Counted from the first letter of the stretch, positions 26,501 through 36,343 are shown. The stretch is DNA of 64,000 bases from JABMQB01 sp964408795 (GCA_964408795.1 CAYPAW010000100.1:1-64000); one strand, 5' to 3'. The notes: generated by a model from the sequence alone, not told the origin. Numbers and translations are program-made.

Positions 26501-29500
26501 TTATTGCACCTTGAGCCAGTCGATATACAACGGGCTGTTATCCTTTGGTGTTATTCGTAATGTATAGGTTCCTGCATTGATAATGGTTTGTGTATCGGTA
26601 CGATGGCTTTGCCATTTTTTCCCTGACGGAAGAAAATCCAGCACACGCTGTCCAATTTCTCTACCGTCGGCTGAGATTATTTCCATGGTAACCCGCAGAA
26701 CCGTATCCCGTTCGTTTACATAGCGAAATTCCAATCCGTATTTTGAGGCCAATCCCACATGGATGATCCATTCCAATGAACTCATGGGATCCGGAATGAA
26801 AACACCCTCCTTATCCAGATATTCTACGGGTTTTGTTTGACCTGTGCATCCCGAAGAGAGGGCATCGTACGAAACCGATTGCCGCAAATCAATCGGATCA
26901 TCCAGGGAAGTCACCGGCAGAACAACAACGCTGTACATGGGGGTTTTCTCAGCAGGACCCCCGGGACCATATAAAAACACGGTATCGCCTTTTTTAACTT
27001 CCCGCCGGAAAACCCGGAAGCAGGTACTTCCGTCATAGGTACTTTTCATTACTGCGGGTAAGGAAATAAAATCGCGCAGCCACTCTGGAGTCTCACGGAT
27101 GGTTTCAGACAAAGCGATATACACATAGCTATCGGAACGCACCTGAAAAGATGCCACTTCGTGCTTTGAATGTTTCACAAAAACAGGAGGTCTGATCCAT
27201 TCCGCCCCGTAAAACTCAGGCGGCAGCATATAAAAAGCCCCTGTTGTATCCGAATACTGGTTGATGCCGGTATCCATCCAGGTCTGGACCTGCCACTTCT
27301 CTTCGTTTAGTGCCGGGTTGGTTTTCACACCGGAGATGACTCCCTTTGAAGGAGGCGCTGGCACGACTTCCGGATTTTCAGTGGAAATGGCAATGGCTGA
27401 AATGATTGCCTGTCCGGCTTTGACCTCCGGAAAGGAGAGGATCAGTTCCCCGTTATCCACCTGTGCATCAAAGGTTTTCTTAAGAACCTTGTCATGTCCG
27501 GCTTCCATCCAGATGTCCAGATCATCGATTGTAGTTATTTCGTTCACGGCAACATCAAAGATTCGCCAGCCCCTGCAGTCCAGACCTCCCCCGGTTCCAT
27601 ACCAGGGTTCTGTAAAAAACAGCTCGATGCGGTACATGCCGTTGGGTACCGGAAAAGAATACTGCAATTGATCTCTTCCGTATCTGAAATTCTGAAAGAG
27701 CTTCTGGTCGTGGGTTCCTTCGACCGGATCCATGGATTGGCGCTGGCTCCCATAAAAAGCAGGCAGGTTGGGATCGTTATCGGTCCACGATACCGAACCC
27801 CAGGAGTCCTTTTCGGTTTTTCTGACATCGGCAAGCCACAAATTGCCCTCCTGATCGGTATAATCAGGGCCTCCACAATTGACCAGGTACAGGTAATTCC
27901 GCCGGCTACTTTGAATCAGTGGATCCTCCCTGCCATGCTGTTTTTCCGGTTTCCCGGCAACCGGCAAATGGTGCAACCGGACCACATCGGTTGCTACTTT
28001 TTTTCCATCGATAATACCAACTGCCTGAATGATAGGGTTTGTTATTTTCACCTGATCCCACTCAAAATGTGTTCCGATGCCTTTTTTTGTGCGAACTCCG
28101 AGCGAATGGCTTCCTAAACCGTTATAAAGGTGTACCTCATCGCAATTGGAGTATACCGAAATACCGCTTTTCACTCCGGTGGAGATCCACCGGTCAGGCC
28201 AGGTATGCATGGCAATATAAACCATCGGGTTCTCATCCCGGGGAGCATAATTTGCCCGGTACATATAATATGCATCCAGGGGTTCTCCCCAGATTGTGAA
28301 CAGCCCTTTGTAATTAACCGGTCCGATTCGGTCCAGTTCCCGGGAGCCCTCCCCACTTTGCACCCTTCCCGGATTATCATGGGAGTTGAACAACCATAGA
28401 AACTGCCCGCAACAGCGGTCATTTACCGATTCCGCCCGTCTGATTTTTGATTCCAGCAACCGGACCATTCTGTCTTCACTGAGGGGTCCATTCTGGACAT
28501 AACCCCCTTCGGTATGCAATCCGAGGCTTCTCCAGGCTCCGTACTCTCCGTTGAGCAGTTGGTCGGATAGTTCTTCGGCATAGCGTTCTGGATCTCCCCC
28601 ATAGGTCCCTGACCAGTTCTGGATCACATTCCAGTCGGTTCCGGTACCCCCGTTACAGGTTGTCACCAACCGTTGCGATGAAGCCGTGGGATCCAGTTTT
28701 CTGATCAGCTCCGTACACTCTTCAGCAAAACCGGTCGGTAACGTACTCTCATTCTCGAGACCCCATAGAATCACCGAAGGACTGTTTCTGCGCTCTTTGA
28801 TCCAATCGTGAAGCAGCAACTTAAAGCGCATTCTGAATGCCGGTGTATCAAACCAGATATGGGCTGCCATCTGGGGCCACCAAAGGATCCCTTGTTCATC
28901 CCAGTATTCCTGGTAGCGCAGGTTGTGGGGCTGATGGGCATCGCGGAATGCATTGAAACCGGCTGCTTTGATCTGTGATACACGGGCAGCAATCTGCTCC
29001 TCTGTAAACGCATGGCTATGCCCCATGGCATGCTCGTATTCACAAATGCCATTGATAAATACCGGTTCCCCATTTATATAAAACCGATTTGTGGCTTGGT
29101 CACCCTCAATATCCCATTTTATCCACCGAATACCGTAGGGCGTTGATACCTGGTCAACGATCTTTCCCCCCTGCACAATGCTGGTTTCAACCGGATACAA
29201 ATACGGATCGTCAGGAAACCATAACCGGGGATTTCTTATCTCAGGGATCAAGTGCCGGATCGTATCGGTCCGGCCCGCCTGTAACACCCGTACGGATTGA
29301 ACCCGGTAAAGGGCTGCACCAGCCCTGTTTCTTACGGTATTGACAATGGTAACTTTTTGATCTTCAGAACCGTAATTTTTCACTTCCGTAGAGATATGCA
29401 GAGCCGCTCTTTCCCTGGAAATGGAAGGATCATTCCAGATGTGAATTCCAAACGGTTCGATCCGTATGGGATTTGTGACCACCAGATGAACCGGTCTGAA

Positions 29501-30067
29501 TATTCCGAGCGGCTGGCTTCCTTCTGAGAATCCCCACTCCGGACTGCAGCCTCCACAGACCCAGGGCAAATCCCGGATATGGGGAGGATGATCGGCCCGG
29601 ACAGCCAGAAGGTTTTCTTCACCGGGTTGAACGGCTTGTGTGATATCGAGGGTAAAGGAAGTTCGTCCGCCTGCATGGAACCCCACCGAATCACCGTTCA
29701 CCCAAACCGTCGCGTACGAACCTACACCTTCAAACCATAGAAAATAGCGCTTATCCTCATCCTTCTGATCCACCAGAAAGCTTCTTCTGTACCAGGCATA
29801 TCCATGCTTGTTACCGTGCTTTAACCGGCGGTATCCCCCATAATCATCCCAATTATGGGGGAGATTCGTAATTTTCCATCCCTTTGTATCAAAGTCTTTC
29901 AACTCAAATCCTTTGTGAAGATTCTTACTACTATCATTGGCGATGGTAACCCATCCTTCATTTAAAAGTACATCATTACGGATGGTTGTTTTCACTGAAT
30001 GCTTGTCCGTGTGGATGCACCCTACCGCAAGAATGAACACCATTAAGGAGTAAAAAAACCGCATCAT
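26501..30067 (-). CDS. Multidomain GH2 glycosidase with malectin domain, lipoprotein
   Basis: A 1188-residue GH2-clan protein with a lipoprotein signal (FILAVGC). Residues 30-200 form the sugar-binding jelly roll (LPHNWDDYGGYRR). Residues 205-310 are Ig-like, and about 330-610 form the TIM barrel. Glu440 in WGLENES is the likely acid/base and Glu508 in LLNGEYGAW a likely nucleophile. Residues 724-897 match a malectin carbohydrate-binding domain (YLYLVNCGGPDYTD, ELFFTEPWYG). A further beta-sandwich spans about 1085-1188 and ends with LYIDWLKVQ. The activity is not certain: GH2 includes beta-galactosidase, beta-glucuronidase, beta-mannosidase and arabinopyranosidase. It lies between the MFS and propeller genes with 7- and 10-nt gaps. 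Confidence 0.87.
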   Translation of the reverse strand: MMRFFYSLMVFILAVGCIHTDKHSVKTTIRNDVLLNEGWVTIANDSSKNLHKGFELKDFDTKGWKITNLPHNWDDYGGYRRLKHGNKHGYAWYRRSFLVDQKDEDKRYFLWFEGVGSYATVWVNGDSVGFHAGGRTSFTLDITQAVQPGEENLLAVRADHPPHIRDLPWVCGGCSPEWGFSEGSQPLGIFRPVHLVVTNPIRIEPFGIHIWNDPSISRERAALHISTEVKNYGSEDQKVTIVNTVRNRAGAALYRVQSVRVLQAGRTDTIRHLIPEIRNPRLWFPDDPYLYPVETSIVQGGKIVDQVSTPYGIRWIKWDIEGDQATNRFYINGEPVFINGICEYEHAMGHSHAFTEEQIAARVSQIKAAGFNAFRDAHQPHNLRYQEYWDEQGILWWPQMAAHIWFDTPAFRMRFKLLLHDWIKERRNSPSVILWGLENESTLPTGFAEECTELIRKLDPTASSQRLVTTCNGGTGTDWNVIQNWSGTYGGDPERYAEELSDQLLNGEYGAWRSLGLHTEGGYVQNGPLSEDRMVRLLESKIRRAESVNDRCCGQFLWLFNSHDNPGRVQSGEGSRELDRIGPVNYKGLFTIWGEPLDAYYMYRANYAPRDENPMVYIAMHTWPDRWISTGVKSGISVYSNCDEVHLYNGLGSHSLGVRTKKGIGTHFEWDQVKITNPIIQAVGIIDGKKVATDVVRLHHLPVAGKPEKQHGREDPLIQSSRRNYLYLVNCGGPDYTDQEGNLWLADVRKTEKDSWGSVSWTDNDPNLPAFYGSQRQSMDPVEGTHDQKLFQNFRYGRDQLQYSFPVPNGMYRIELFFTEPWYGTGGGLDCRGWRIFDVAVNEITTIDDLDIWMEAGHDKVLKKTFDAQVDNGELILSFPEVKAGQAIISAIAISTENPEVVPAPPSKGVISGVKTNPALNEEKWQVQTWMDTGINQYSDTTGAFYMLPPEFYGAEWIRPPVFVKHSKHEVASFQVRSDSYVYIALSETIRETPEWLRDFISLPAVMKSTYDGSTCFRVFRREVKKGDTVFLYGPGGPAEKTPMYSVVVLPVTSLDDPIDLRQSVSYDALSSGCTGQTKPVEYLDKEGVFIPDPMSSLEWIIHVGLASKYGLEFRYVNERDTVLRVTMEIISADGREIGQRVLDFLPSGKKWQSHRTDTQTIINAGTYTLRITPKDNSPLYIDWLKVQ

Positions 30068-30074
30068 TCCAAGC

Positions 30075-31343
30075 CTACTTTTTGATCAAAATTATTTTAT
30101 CATCGGGTACGAATATTTTCAAAACCAGCCAGCAGACCAAATAGGAAACACTGGCAATAGCAAATACAATATAATAACTTCCGGTAAATTCGAGAATCAA
30201 GCCTACCGCAGCAGAAAACAGGACTCCCCCGACCGCACCGGCAAAACCGGATAATCCGACCACAGAACCAACCGCACTCTTGGGAAAAATATCAGAAACA
30301 ATGGTAAAGATATTAGCCGCATATCCCTGATGAGCAAATGCTGCCATGGCAATGAACATTACAGCCAGCCACATATTGGAAATGCCGGAAACAAAAAAAA
30401 TCGGAACAACCAGTAGGGCCATCAACAAAATGGCTACTTTGCGGGCAGCTACCGGGTTTTTACCTTTGTAGATCATCCGTGAAGAGATCCATCCTCCAAG
30501 AACGGAACCCCCAATAGAAATCAGATAAATTGTAATCAACGGCAATCCAATATGGGTCAGATCAATACCGTAACTGGAATTTAAAAATTTTGGAAGCCAA
30601 TAAAGGAAAAACCACCATATTGGATCCGTTACAAACCGTGCCAGGCATATGCCCAGGGTTTGTTTATGCCCGATTATTTTTCTCCAGGGTATTTTCTCAA
30701 CCGGTTCTTGCCCATCATCCTGAAAGATGTAGGTTTTTTCTTTTTCACTCAGGTTTTTGCTTTTTTCAGGAAGCCGGTAAAAAAGCAACCAGAAGAAGAG
30801 CCATATAAAACCCACTGCACCGGTAATTATAAATGCCCATTCCCAGCCCCAGGTCAGAGCGATAATAGGGATCAGCAAAGGCGTAACAATAGCTCCCACA
30901 TTTGGTCCGGAATTAAAAATCCCGGTCGCCAGGGCCCGTTCTTTCTTGGGAAACCATTCGGCGACGGTTTTTACAGATGCAGGGAAATTTGCTGATTCAC
31001 CGATTCCCAATGCAAACCGCGATGCAGCAAATGCAAAAGCACTGCGTGCCCCAGCGTGAACCATTCCCGCCAGGCTCCATAAGACGATGGCGATTGAAAA
31101 ACCTTTGCGGGTTCCAATTCTGTCCAGGATGGTTCCGGTAGCGATCAATCCAATGGCATAAGCAATCTGGAAAGCCATGATTATAAATCCATAATCCGAT
31201 TCTGACCAGTTAAACAAATCCTCCAGGTCGGGAGCAAGAATACCCAGCACCTGACGGTCGATGTAATTAATCGTTGTAGCAAAAAAAAGCAGGACCACGA
31301 TCCGCCACCTGTAATTTCCGATTTTGTTTTTTTCTCCTGCCAT
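30075..31343 (-). CDS. MFS transporter, anion:cation symporter family (hexuronate/ExuT-like)
   Basis: A 422-residue inner-membrane protein with about 12 hydrophobic helices. NYIDRQVLGILAPDL in the first helix, RFALGIGESANFPASVK, and AEWFPKKERALATGIFNSG are the signature of the anion:cation symporter branch of MFS, which includes the galacturonate/glucuronate carrier ExuT. It should bring monosaccharide uronates or related sugar acids into the cytoplasm by proton symport. Its position between the UroD-like and glycosidase genes in one operon fits import of a pectin-derived acid sugar. The exact substrate is inferred. Confidence 0.9.
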   Translation of the reverse strand: MAGEKNKIGNYRWRIVVLLFFATTINYIDRQVLGILAPDLEDLFNWSESDYGFIIMAFQIAYAIGLIATGTILDRIGTRKGFSIAIVLWSLAGMVHAGARSAFAFAASRFALGIGESANFPASVKTVAEWFPKKERALATGIFNSGPNVGAIVTPLLIPIIALTWGWEWAFIITGAVGFIWLFFWLLFYRLPEKSKNLSEKEKTYIFQDDGQEPVEKIPWRKIIGHKQTLGICLARFVTDPIWWFFLYWLPKFLNSSYGIDLTHIGLPLITIYLISIGGSVLGGWISSRMIYKGKNPVAARKVAILLMALLVVPIFFVSGISNMWLAVMFIAMAAFAHQGYAANIFTIVSDIFPKSAVGSVVGLSGFAGAVGGVLFSAAVGLILEFTGSYYIVFAIASVSYLVCWLVLKIFVPDDKIILIKK

Positions 31344-31353
31344 CGTTTTTTGA

Positions 31354-32481
31354 TTACTCTTTACCTATTTCCTGAATCCTTTGATACGCCTCATCCTGTT
31401 CTTCCGGAGTCTCACAATAGGTAACAACAATCAGTTTCATCCCCGGTATCCACAACCTTCTTGCCTGCTGTTCAATGGTTTTCACATCACCTACAATTCG
31501 TGCATTCAGCATAACCCCTGTATTTGCAAAGGCATGAAAATCTTCCGGACTCGTGGTTGCACCGGGATCCGTTTGCAATGAAAAAGCAGCATCGGCCATT
31601 TTTAATCCTTCAATATTTAGAACCGCATCAATCCAACCAGACCAATCACCACAGGAATGAAAAACAACTCCTCCAAAAGGATCGCAGATTTTTTTTGCTG
31701 ACGGAACAGCCAGTTCAGAATAGTGTTCCGGAGAAATCATGATGGCATTGTCATCACTCAAACCCATTCCGTTCCATTTTGCTGATGAAGCAAAACCATG
31801 TCCGGGTAACACCAGGGCATTACCAATCAATTTTGCCTGACGGGCATTGAATTCAACCGACAATTCAGCGAGGATATCAAATAGCTTCAACACTTTATCG
31901 GGATGTAACAAGACCTCGGTAAAAAAACGGTCGAGGGGTAACAGGTGGGCCACAATGTTTAAAGGAGATTGTGAGTCAGTAAACGAAAGAGGCAGCCTCC
32001 CCTTTGTCTGATCAAGAAAATATTCCATCATCTCCAGGGTATGCTTCCCTATGTTTGTCTCTTGAACGGGCTGAGGTTGATAATTAAGTATTTCATCAAG
32101 TGAAGCGAAAGGTGGTTTGACAGCCGGAGCATTTCCCTTTTTCCAGATATATTCGCAGCCATAGGCACTGGCAATGGTTCCTATACCATACCAGGGTTCC
32201 AGAAAATTAGGGACATCAGCCCTATATTTCATGCTTTTCCGGAGGGCCCCCAACTGCAGCTCAAGGGATCGCTTTCGATTGCTGCACCCAAAGGAAAAAC
32301 ACTCAGCAGCCCGCATTCTGCGATATACCATCACTCCTGATGTTGCGTCCCGGAAATCTGCACATTTTCTATTTAGTTCCGTAGTATAAGACTCATAAGC
32401 CTCATAATCAAAATCTTCAGGAGGTACAGGCATTACAGTACTGGCTTGCGAATCAGCTAAACGGGTATCAAAATTCTTCAT
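31354..32481 (-). CDS. UroD-family protein of the zinc methyltransferase type (MtaA/MtbA-like), copy 1
   Basis: A 375-residue TIM-barrel protein of the uroporphyrinogen decarboxylase superfamily. True haem-synthesis HemE has an N-terminal RQAGRY motif, absent here. Instead it has His275-x-Cys277 in VFHSCGDW and Cys356 in VVTYCETPE. This is the H-x-C...C zinc-site pattern of cobalamin methyltransferases such as MtaA/MtbA and relatives. The N-terminal part contains an unusual Cys-rich stretch (CFSFGCSNRKR). No corrinoid protein gene is in the window. It overlaps the second UroD-like gene by 14 nt, so the two are probably translationally coupled. A role in moving or removing a methyl group from a methylated sugar is my inference. 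Confidence 0.78.
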   Translation of the reverse strand: MKNFDTRLADSQASTVMPVPPEDFDYEAYESYTTELNRKCADFRDATSGVMVYRRMRAAECFSFGCSNRKRSLELQLGALRKSMKYRADVPNFLEPWYGIGTIASAYGCEYIWKKGNAPAVKPPFASLDEILNYQPQPVQETNIGKHTLEMMEYFLDQTKGRLPLSFTDSQSPLNIVAHLLPLDRFFTEVLLHPDKVLKLFDILAELSVEFNARQAKLIGNALVLPGHGFASSAKWNGMGLSDDNAIMISPEHYSELAVPSAKKICDPFGGVVFHSCGDWSGWIDAVLNIEGLKMADAAFSLQTDPGATTSPEDFHAFANTGVMLNARIVGDVKTIEQQARRLWIPGMKLIVVTYCETPEEQDEAYQRIQEIGKE

Positions 32482-33547
32482 TCCGGATGTCCCCCCTTAA
32501 ATCTTCTGCTGTTTTAAAAATGGTTTCAATTTTATCATCCGATACCTTTTCATCCATGTTGATGCAGCAAATACCGGTAAGATCGGGATTTCCTGCATCG
32601 CGTACCAACCGAACAATAATATCGCGGATTTCTTCCTTCGACTGGTGGATCAACTCTACCGGGCTCAGACGGATGTTCAGGAAAGTATTTGGAAGATGTT
32701 TTCTCAGTATTTTCAGATCACCGCCCCAACCCACATCCAGAAAATCAAGCCGGGGGATTCTGGCAAACTTTTCGGCCATGCGGTGTGGATCTTGCCCGCA
32801 GTAATGCACTCCGAAAGGACGGTTACACTTGCTCCACGCAATGTCGAACGGCAACAGAAATCTTTCATAATCCGCTTCAGAGATCATGGTATGCGAGCAT
32901 TCGGAATGCAGAAAAACAGGTTCGCCGAAATGCCTGACTACCCGGTTCACAGAGATAGAGGTTGTTTTTGTCTCTTTTTCAACCAGGGTGGTAAACCTCG
33001 TTATAATGGAAGCCATTCGTTGGAAGGTATTTTTCACTTTACCGGGATTCATCATCATTTCAAGCAGAATCTCTTCACCCTGTAAATCCATCGCCAGATT
33101 CAGAATTCCTCCCCAGTTGATATCTCCGCTAAGATAACCATACTTACCCCTGAGTTCATTCCACAATCTGACTGTTTTTTTAAAGGAAGGGGACCCGAAA
33201 GTTTTCTCTTCATCGATCTCCAGGGGATCAACATGAGCTGGCACAACCTGGGGAGGATGCGATTCGGTATAGTTCACTTTACAGCCCAGCATCTCCGAAA
33301 GCAGGAATCCTGCAGCCAGATGAACTGCTCCGATTTCAGGTCTTTTCTCCTTCCGGTTTTTCCCCAGGCCATACTTCCCCCATCGTTCATACAATGCTTT
33401 TTCCATATGCTGTTCCGCTTCAACACGACGCAGCGGGTGATAAAAAAAATCCTCATCAAAGGTGATTTCTTCATTATGAAACCACCATTCAGGGGCAAGG
33501 ACAATATCAACGGGAAGTCTGTTTTTCAGCGACAAACGGCTGCTCAT
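32468..33547 (-). CDS. UroD-family protein of the zinc methyltransferase type, copy 2
   Basis: A 359-residue paralogue-like neighbour of the preceding protein, with the same superfamily features but low visible similarity. His248-x-Cys250 in VHYCGQDPHRM and the CysCys at 327-328 in LTGICCINMDE supply the H-x-C...C zinc pattern. The barrel strand LDFLDVGWGGDL and the LSPVELI segment fit the UroD fold. The N-terminus has APEWWFHNEE instead of the decarboxylase arginines. It begins 11 nt after the uronidase-like gene and overlaps the next UroD-like gene by 14 nt. Two different UroD-like subunits side by side suggest a two-component methyl transfer or a heteromer; this is inferred. Confidence 0.75.
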   Translation of the reverse strand: MSSRLSLKNRLPVDIVLAPEWWFHNEEITFDEDFFYHPLRRVEAEQHMEKALYERWGKYGLGKNRKEKRPEIGAVHLAAGFLLSEMLGCKVNYTESHPPQVVPAHVDPLEIDEEKTFGSPSFKKTVRLWNELRGKYGYLSGDINWGGILNLAMDLQGEEILLEMMMNPGKVKNTFQRMASIITRFTTLVEKETKTTSISVNRVVRHFGEPVFLHSECSHTMISEADYERFLLPFDIAWSKCNRPFGVHYCGQDPHRMAEKFARIPRLDFLDVGWGGDLKILRKHLPNTFLNIRLSPVELIHQSKEEIRDIIVRLVRDAGNPDLTGICCINMDEKVSDDKIETIFKTAEDLRGDIRNEEF

Positions 33548-33558
33548 ACCTTTTCGTA

Positions 33559-36294
33559 TTAATAAAATAACCAGTCTACCGGGATTCCGTCTGTTTTATC
33601 TGTTAATCCGGCATCGTGAACCGGAATATTTTCTCTTCCATCGATGAATCCTAGAATCAGAACCCGTCCTATACCCAGATTTAGTTCATTCTCCCCTGCC
33701 TTGTAATGGTAGGTGTAGATATTTACCGGATAGAGATCGTTCAGTTTTACCGCATTGGCTATTTTTATATCGGCCTGCCCCCGGTCGTTGGCATTGGCAT
33801 TGGTTTCAAGCGTTGGCGGACGCAATACCGTATAACTGTTGGTATTGAAATACCCCACCAGAATCTTCACCGCCTGATTGTTTCTGAATCGCAGGGTGGT
33901 TCCTTTTTCCTGCTGGGTTGCATCCGAGAACTGCAATCCCTTTAACTTTCGTAATTCAGGGGCAAATTCTTCAATCACATAATCCTGGTCAGCATAAATT
34001 TTAGCTCCTTTTTGAACCGGGTAAGAAGATATTTCCGGACTGAGGATATCCACCGGTACGGGTTCCAGTACCTTATACACTTTTTCTCCGGAGAAGCCCT
34101 CCGCCTTTTTCAGCATGGCTATATTCCGTTTAAAATTATCCATTTCCTGTTGATAATGAGGCAGCATCTCTGCCCAGGTTTTATTGGTTCCATTGCGACC
34201 GGTGATCGGAATGCGTCTTTGCTGGGTTTGCATGCTATTGGCATAGAGGTAGGTATCTTTTGTCAAATCCACCAGTTCCTTAAAACATTCGAGGCTTTTC
34301 TCCAGGTAAGGCAATGCTCTTTCGAGGTCAGCGATGTCGTTTGAGTATTTGTAACGCAACACCTCCAAGGCAGCTTTCACTTTTTCATGGAAAAAACGTG
34401 CAAAGGCATCGTAGCAATAGACATCATTCTTCAGCCTTTCAAACTCCTCCTTGTTCTTTGTCACGAAAGGAGCTGCCTTTTCAATGGCTTCCACAGCCAT
34501 TTTTCCATGTTGCACTGTTTCGGCAATAATCTGCGTGGGCAATTCCCCCTGATGCATTTCTCCCTTCCATTCCTTCCGGGCATAATCAATCAGTATCTCC
34601 CCCTCGGGGCCATTGCTCGCATAGAAATTGCTGTAGACATGCCATTTGTAAGGATTCACAAGCTGGCTCATGAACATACCGAGCAGGAGGGTTTGCCGGT
34701 TGCCGTCGGAGATGCCAAAACGCCTCAGCAGTTTGGGTGCCATTTCGCCCGTTTGTTCATAGGCCTCAAGAATAAACGAACTTTTTTCAGGGGTTCCGTA
34801 ATACTTGCCAAGTTGTTCCGACCAGAAATCCTGTTCTGTTGTGCTGTCGCGCCGGCAATTCCAGGCGTAACGTCCCCAGGCTTTGTACCAGATCCAGTCT
34901 CTTTCGATTTGTTTCAGTCTGCCGGGAACCTTATCGGCAGAGTATGGCCAGTCCCAATACGAAGCCTGCGGATAGAGGTGTAGTCCGTTGGCACCCTGGA
35001 TATCGTGCATTGCCTGCACACATTTCTGAATGAACCCAGGCGCTCCATAACGGAAGGGCTCCAGGTTGGCTAAAATGTGAACATTGGAAATATGCACTGA
35101 ACCAAGACGGCTCAGACCCTGATGGATGGTTGCCCATGAATCCCGGGGTTCATAGGTTGTCAACGACTCCCCGTTGTATTTTGCTACCGTATATAGGTTT
35201 TTATATACCGGCAACGCCGCGTTCATCACCTTTTCGGGATCGGTATCGTGGCCCCGTAGAACCAACGGAGGCTCCTCAGTGATTCCCCGTTTTTTCAATC
35301 CCTCTTTAACTCCAGGAATAATGGTTTGGGTAAACCACTCAACATCGTCGTCAATGGTGTTTATCGCCTCACCCAGGCAAGGCATCAATCCAACATTGGG
35401 ATACTTTTCAATGAAAGCAGCTATCGACTGCCGGGTATAATCGGCAATGAGCGGATCAATCGGGCGACTGCGGTCCTGGGTAGCAATCCCGTGATGCTCG
35501 GCAAACGGTTTGGAAACAATGATATTGTAAAACATCTGAATAACCCAGATGCCCCGTTTGGCTGCTTCTTCCGTAAGAAATCCGAAAACTTCTTCATTCT
35601 TCGCAAAGGTCTCATCATCCACCTCCACAGCATAGGGATAATCCTCCAGTCGTACCAGGGAAGCAAAAGGATGCCCGTTCCATAAGAACAGCGCATTGTA
35701 TCGGTTTTCAACCAGCATATCAAGATAATCGATCCATCGTTCTTTATCATAGAACCAGGGGAAATTTTCGGGTGTATAAGGATACTCATAAACGCTCCGG
35801 CCAGGCAAATAGGCTGTTTTCTGCAATCCGATGCAGGTACCCCGGAGAACCATTTCGGGTTGATCTGAAAAAGACACGTTTTCCGGAATCCTGCCCCTCG
35901 CTTTCATTCGTTCTGCCAATTCCAGGCATCCATACAGAGTTCCGGTGGGGTCTGCTCCCAAAACGGCGATACTCTTTCCGTTGGAATGAAGCGTAAATCC
36001 CTCCTTTTGACGGTTGATTTCTACCCGGGAAAACCAATCGGCCAGGGGATGGCCCGATTGGGCAATGACAATCAGTGTTCCTTCCAAATCCGTAATTATT
36101 GAGTCGCTGAAAGCAATGGTATACCCGGATTCTTTGAGGACATCTGCAATCCTGGTTGTACCAAAACGTAGGCTCCCGGGACCATCCGGATCGAAGACCA
36201 ATGTAACTTTTTTCGGACTGCAGGAAGTACCCATAAGGGCAATGAAAAGAAACCAAACGATTTTTCTAAAAAGGACGCTTTTATAGTGAACCAT
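33559..36294 (-). CDS. Large uronidase-like glycoside hydrolase lipoprotein (GH67/GH115-type architecture)
   Basis: A 911-residue lipoprotein (signal FIALMGTSC). Residues 27-145 look like the alpha/beta domain found before the barrel in GH67, GH115 and GH20 enzymes (VLGADPTGTLYGCLELAER). A TIM barrel covers about 150-450, with WIDYLDMLVENRYNALFLW and candidate catalytic acids Glu309 (PCLGEA) and Glu376 (YNGES). A helical domain follows, then a C-terminal beta-sandwich. Such proteins are often annotated as alpha-glucuronidase or alpha-D-galacturonidase, which would suit a pectin locus. I cannot fix the family. It is the first gene of the operon reading away from two LacI-type operator sites. 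Confidence 0.72.
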   Translation of the reverse strand: MVHYKSVLFRKIVWFLFIALMGTSCSPKKVTLVFDPDGPGSLRFGTTRIADVLKESGYTIAFSDSIITDLEGTLIVIAQSGHPLADWFSRVEINRQKEGFTLHSNGKSIAVLGADPTGTLYGCLELAERMKARGRIPENVSFSDQPEMVLRGTCIGLQKTAYLPGRSVYEYPYTPENFPWFYDKERWIDYLDMLVENRYNALFLWNGHPFASLVRLEDYPYAVEVDDETFAKNEEVFGFLTEEAAKRGIWVIQMFYNIIVSKPFAEHHGIATQDRSRPIDPLIADYTRQSIAAFIEKYPNVGLMPCLGEAINTIDDDVEWFTQTIIPGVKEGLKKRGITEEPPLVLRGHDTDPEKVMNAALPVYKNLYTVAKYNGESLTTYEPRDSWATIHQGLSRLGSVHISNVHILANLEPFRYGAPGFIQKCVQAMHDIQGANGLHLYPQASYWDWPYSADKVPGRLKQIERDWIWYKAWGRYAWNCRRDSTTEQDFWSEQLGKYYGTPEKSSFILEAYEQTGEMAPKLLRRFGISDGNRQTLLLGMFMSQLVNPYKWHVYSNFYASNGPEGEILIDYARKEWKGEMHQGELPTQIIAETVQHGKMAVEAIEKAAPFVTKNKEEFERLKNDVYCYDAFARFFHEKVKAALEVLRYKYSNDIADLERALPYLEKSLECFKELVDLTKDTYLYANSMQTQQRRIPITGRNGTNKTWAEMLPHYQQEMDNFKRNIAMLKKAEGFSGEKVYKVLEPVPVDILSPEISSYPVQKGAKIYADQDYVIEEFAPELRKLKGLQFSDATQQEKGTTLRFRNNQAVKILVGYFNTNSYTVLRPPTLETNANANDRGQADIKIANAVKLNDLYPVNIYTYHYKAGENELNLGIGRVLILGFIDGRENIPVHDAGLTDKTDGIPVDWLFY

Positions 36295-36314
36295 ACTGCT
36301 TTTGTTAATCGATA

Positions 36315-36322
36315 CAAATATA
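36315..36322 (-). promoter_or_regulatory. Candidate Bacteroidetes -7 box (TATATTTG)
   Basis: The complement of 36315-36322 fits TAnnTTTG exactly and lies 20 nt before the ATG of the uronidase-like gene. No clear -33 TTTG was found at the expected distance; operator 36330-36343 occupies the spacer. Confidence 0.5.
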
Positions 36323-36329
36323 AAAAAAA

Positions 36330-36343
36330 TGTGAACGTTTACA
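36330..36343. promoter_or_regulatory. Putative LacI-family operator 1 (TGTGAAC/GTTTACA)
   Basis: A 14-bp inverted repeat with one mismatch, centred on a CG step like GalR/LacI operators (TGTAAACGTTTACA). It lies 36 bp upstream of the uronidase-like gene and just upstream of a -7 candidate, a position suited to repression. Confidence 0.6.

Noticed and set aside
31354..33547. Annotation of the two UroD-family genes as haem-synthesis HemE
   Set aside because: The decarboxylase RQAGRY motif is missing and both have a zinc-methyltransferase H-x-C...C pattern, in a sugar operon.
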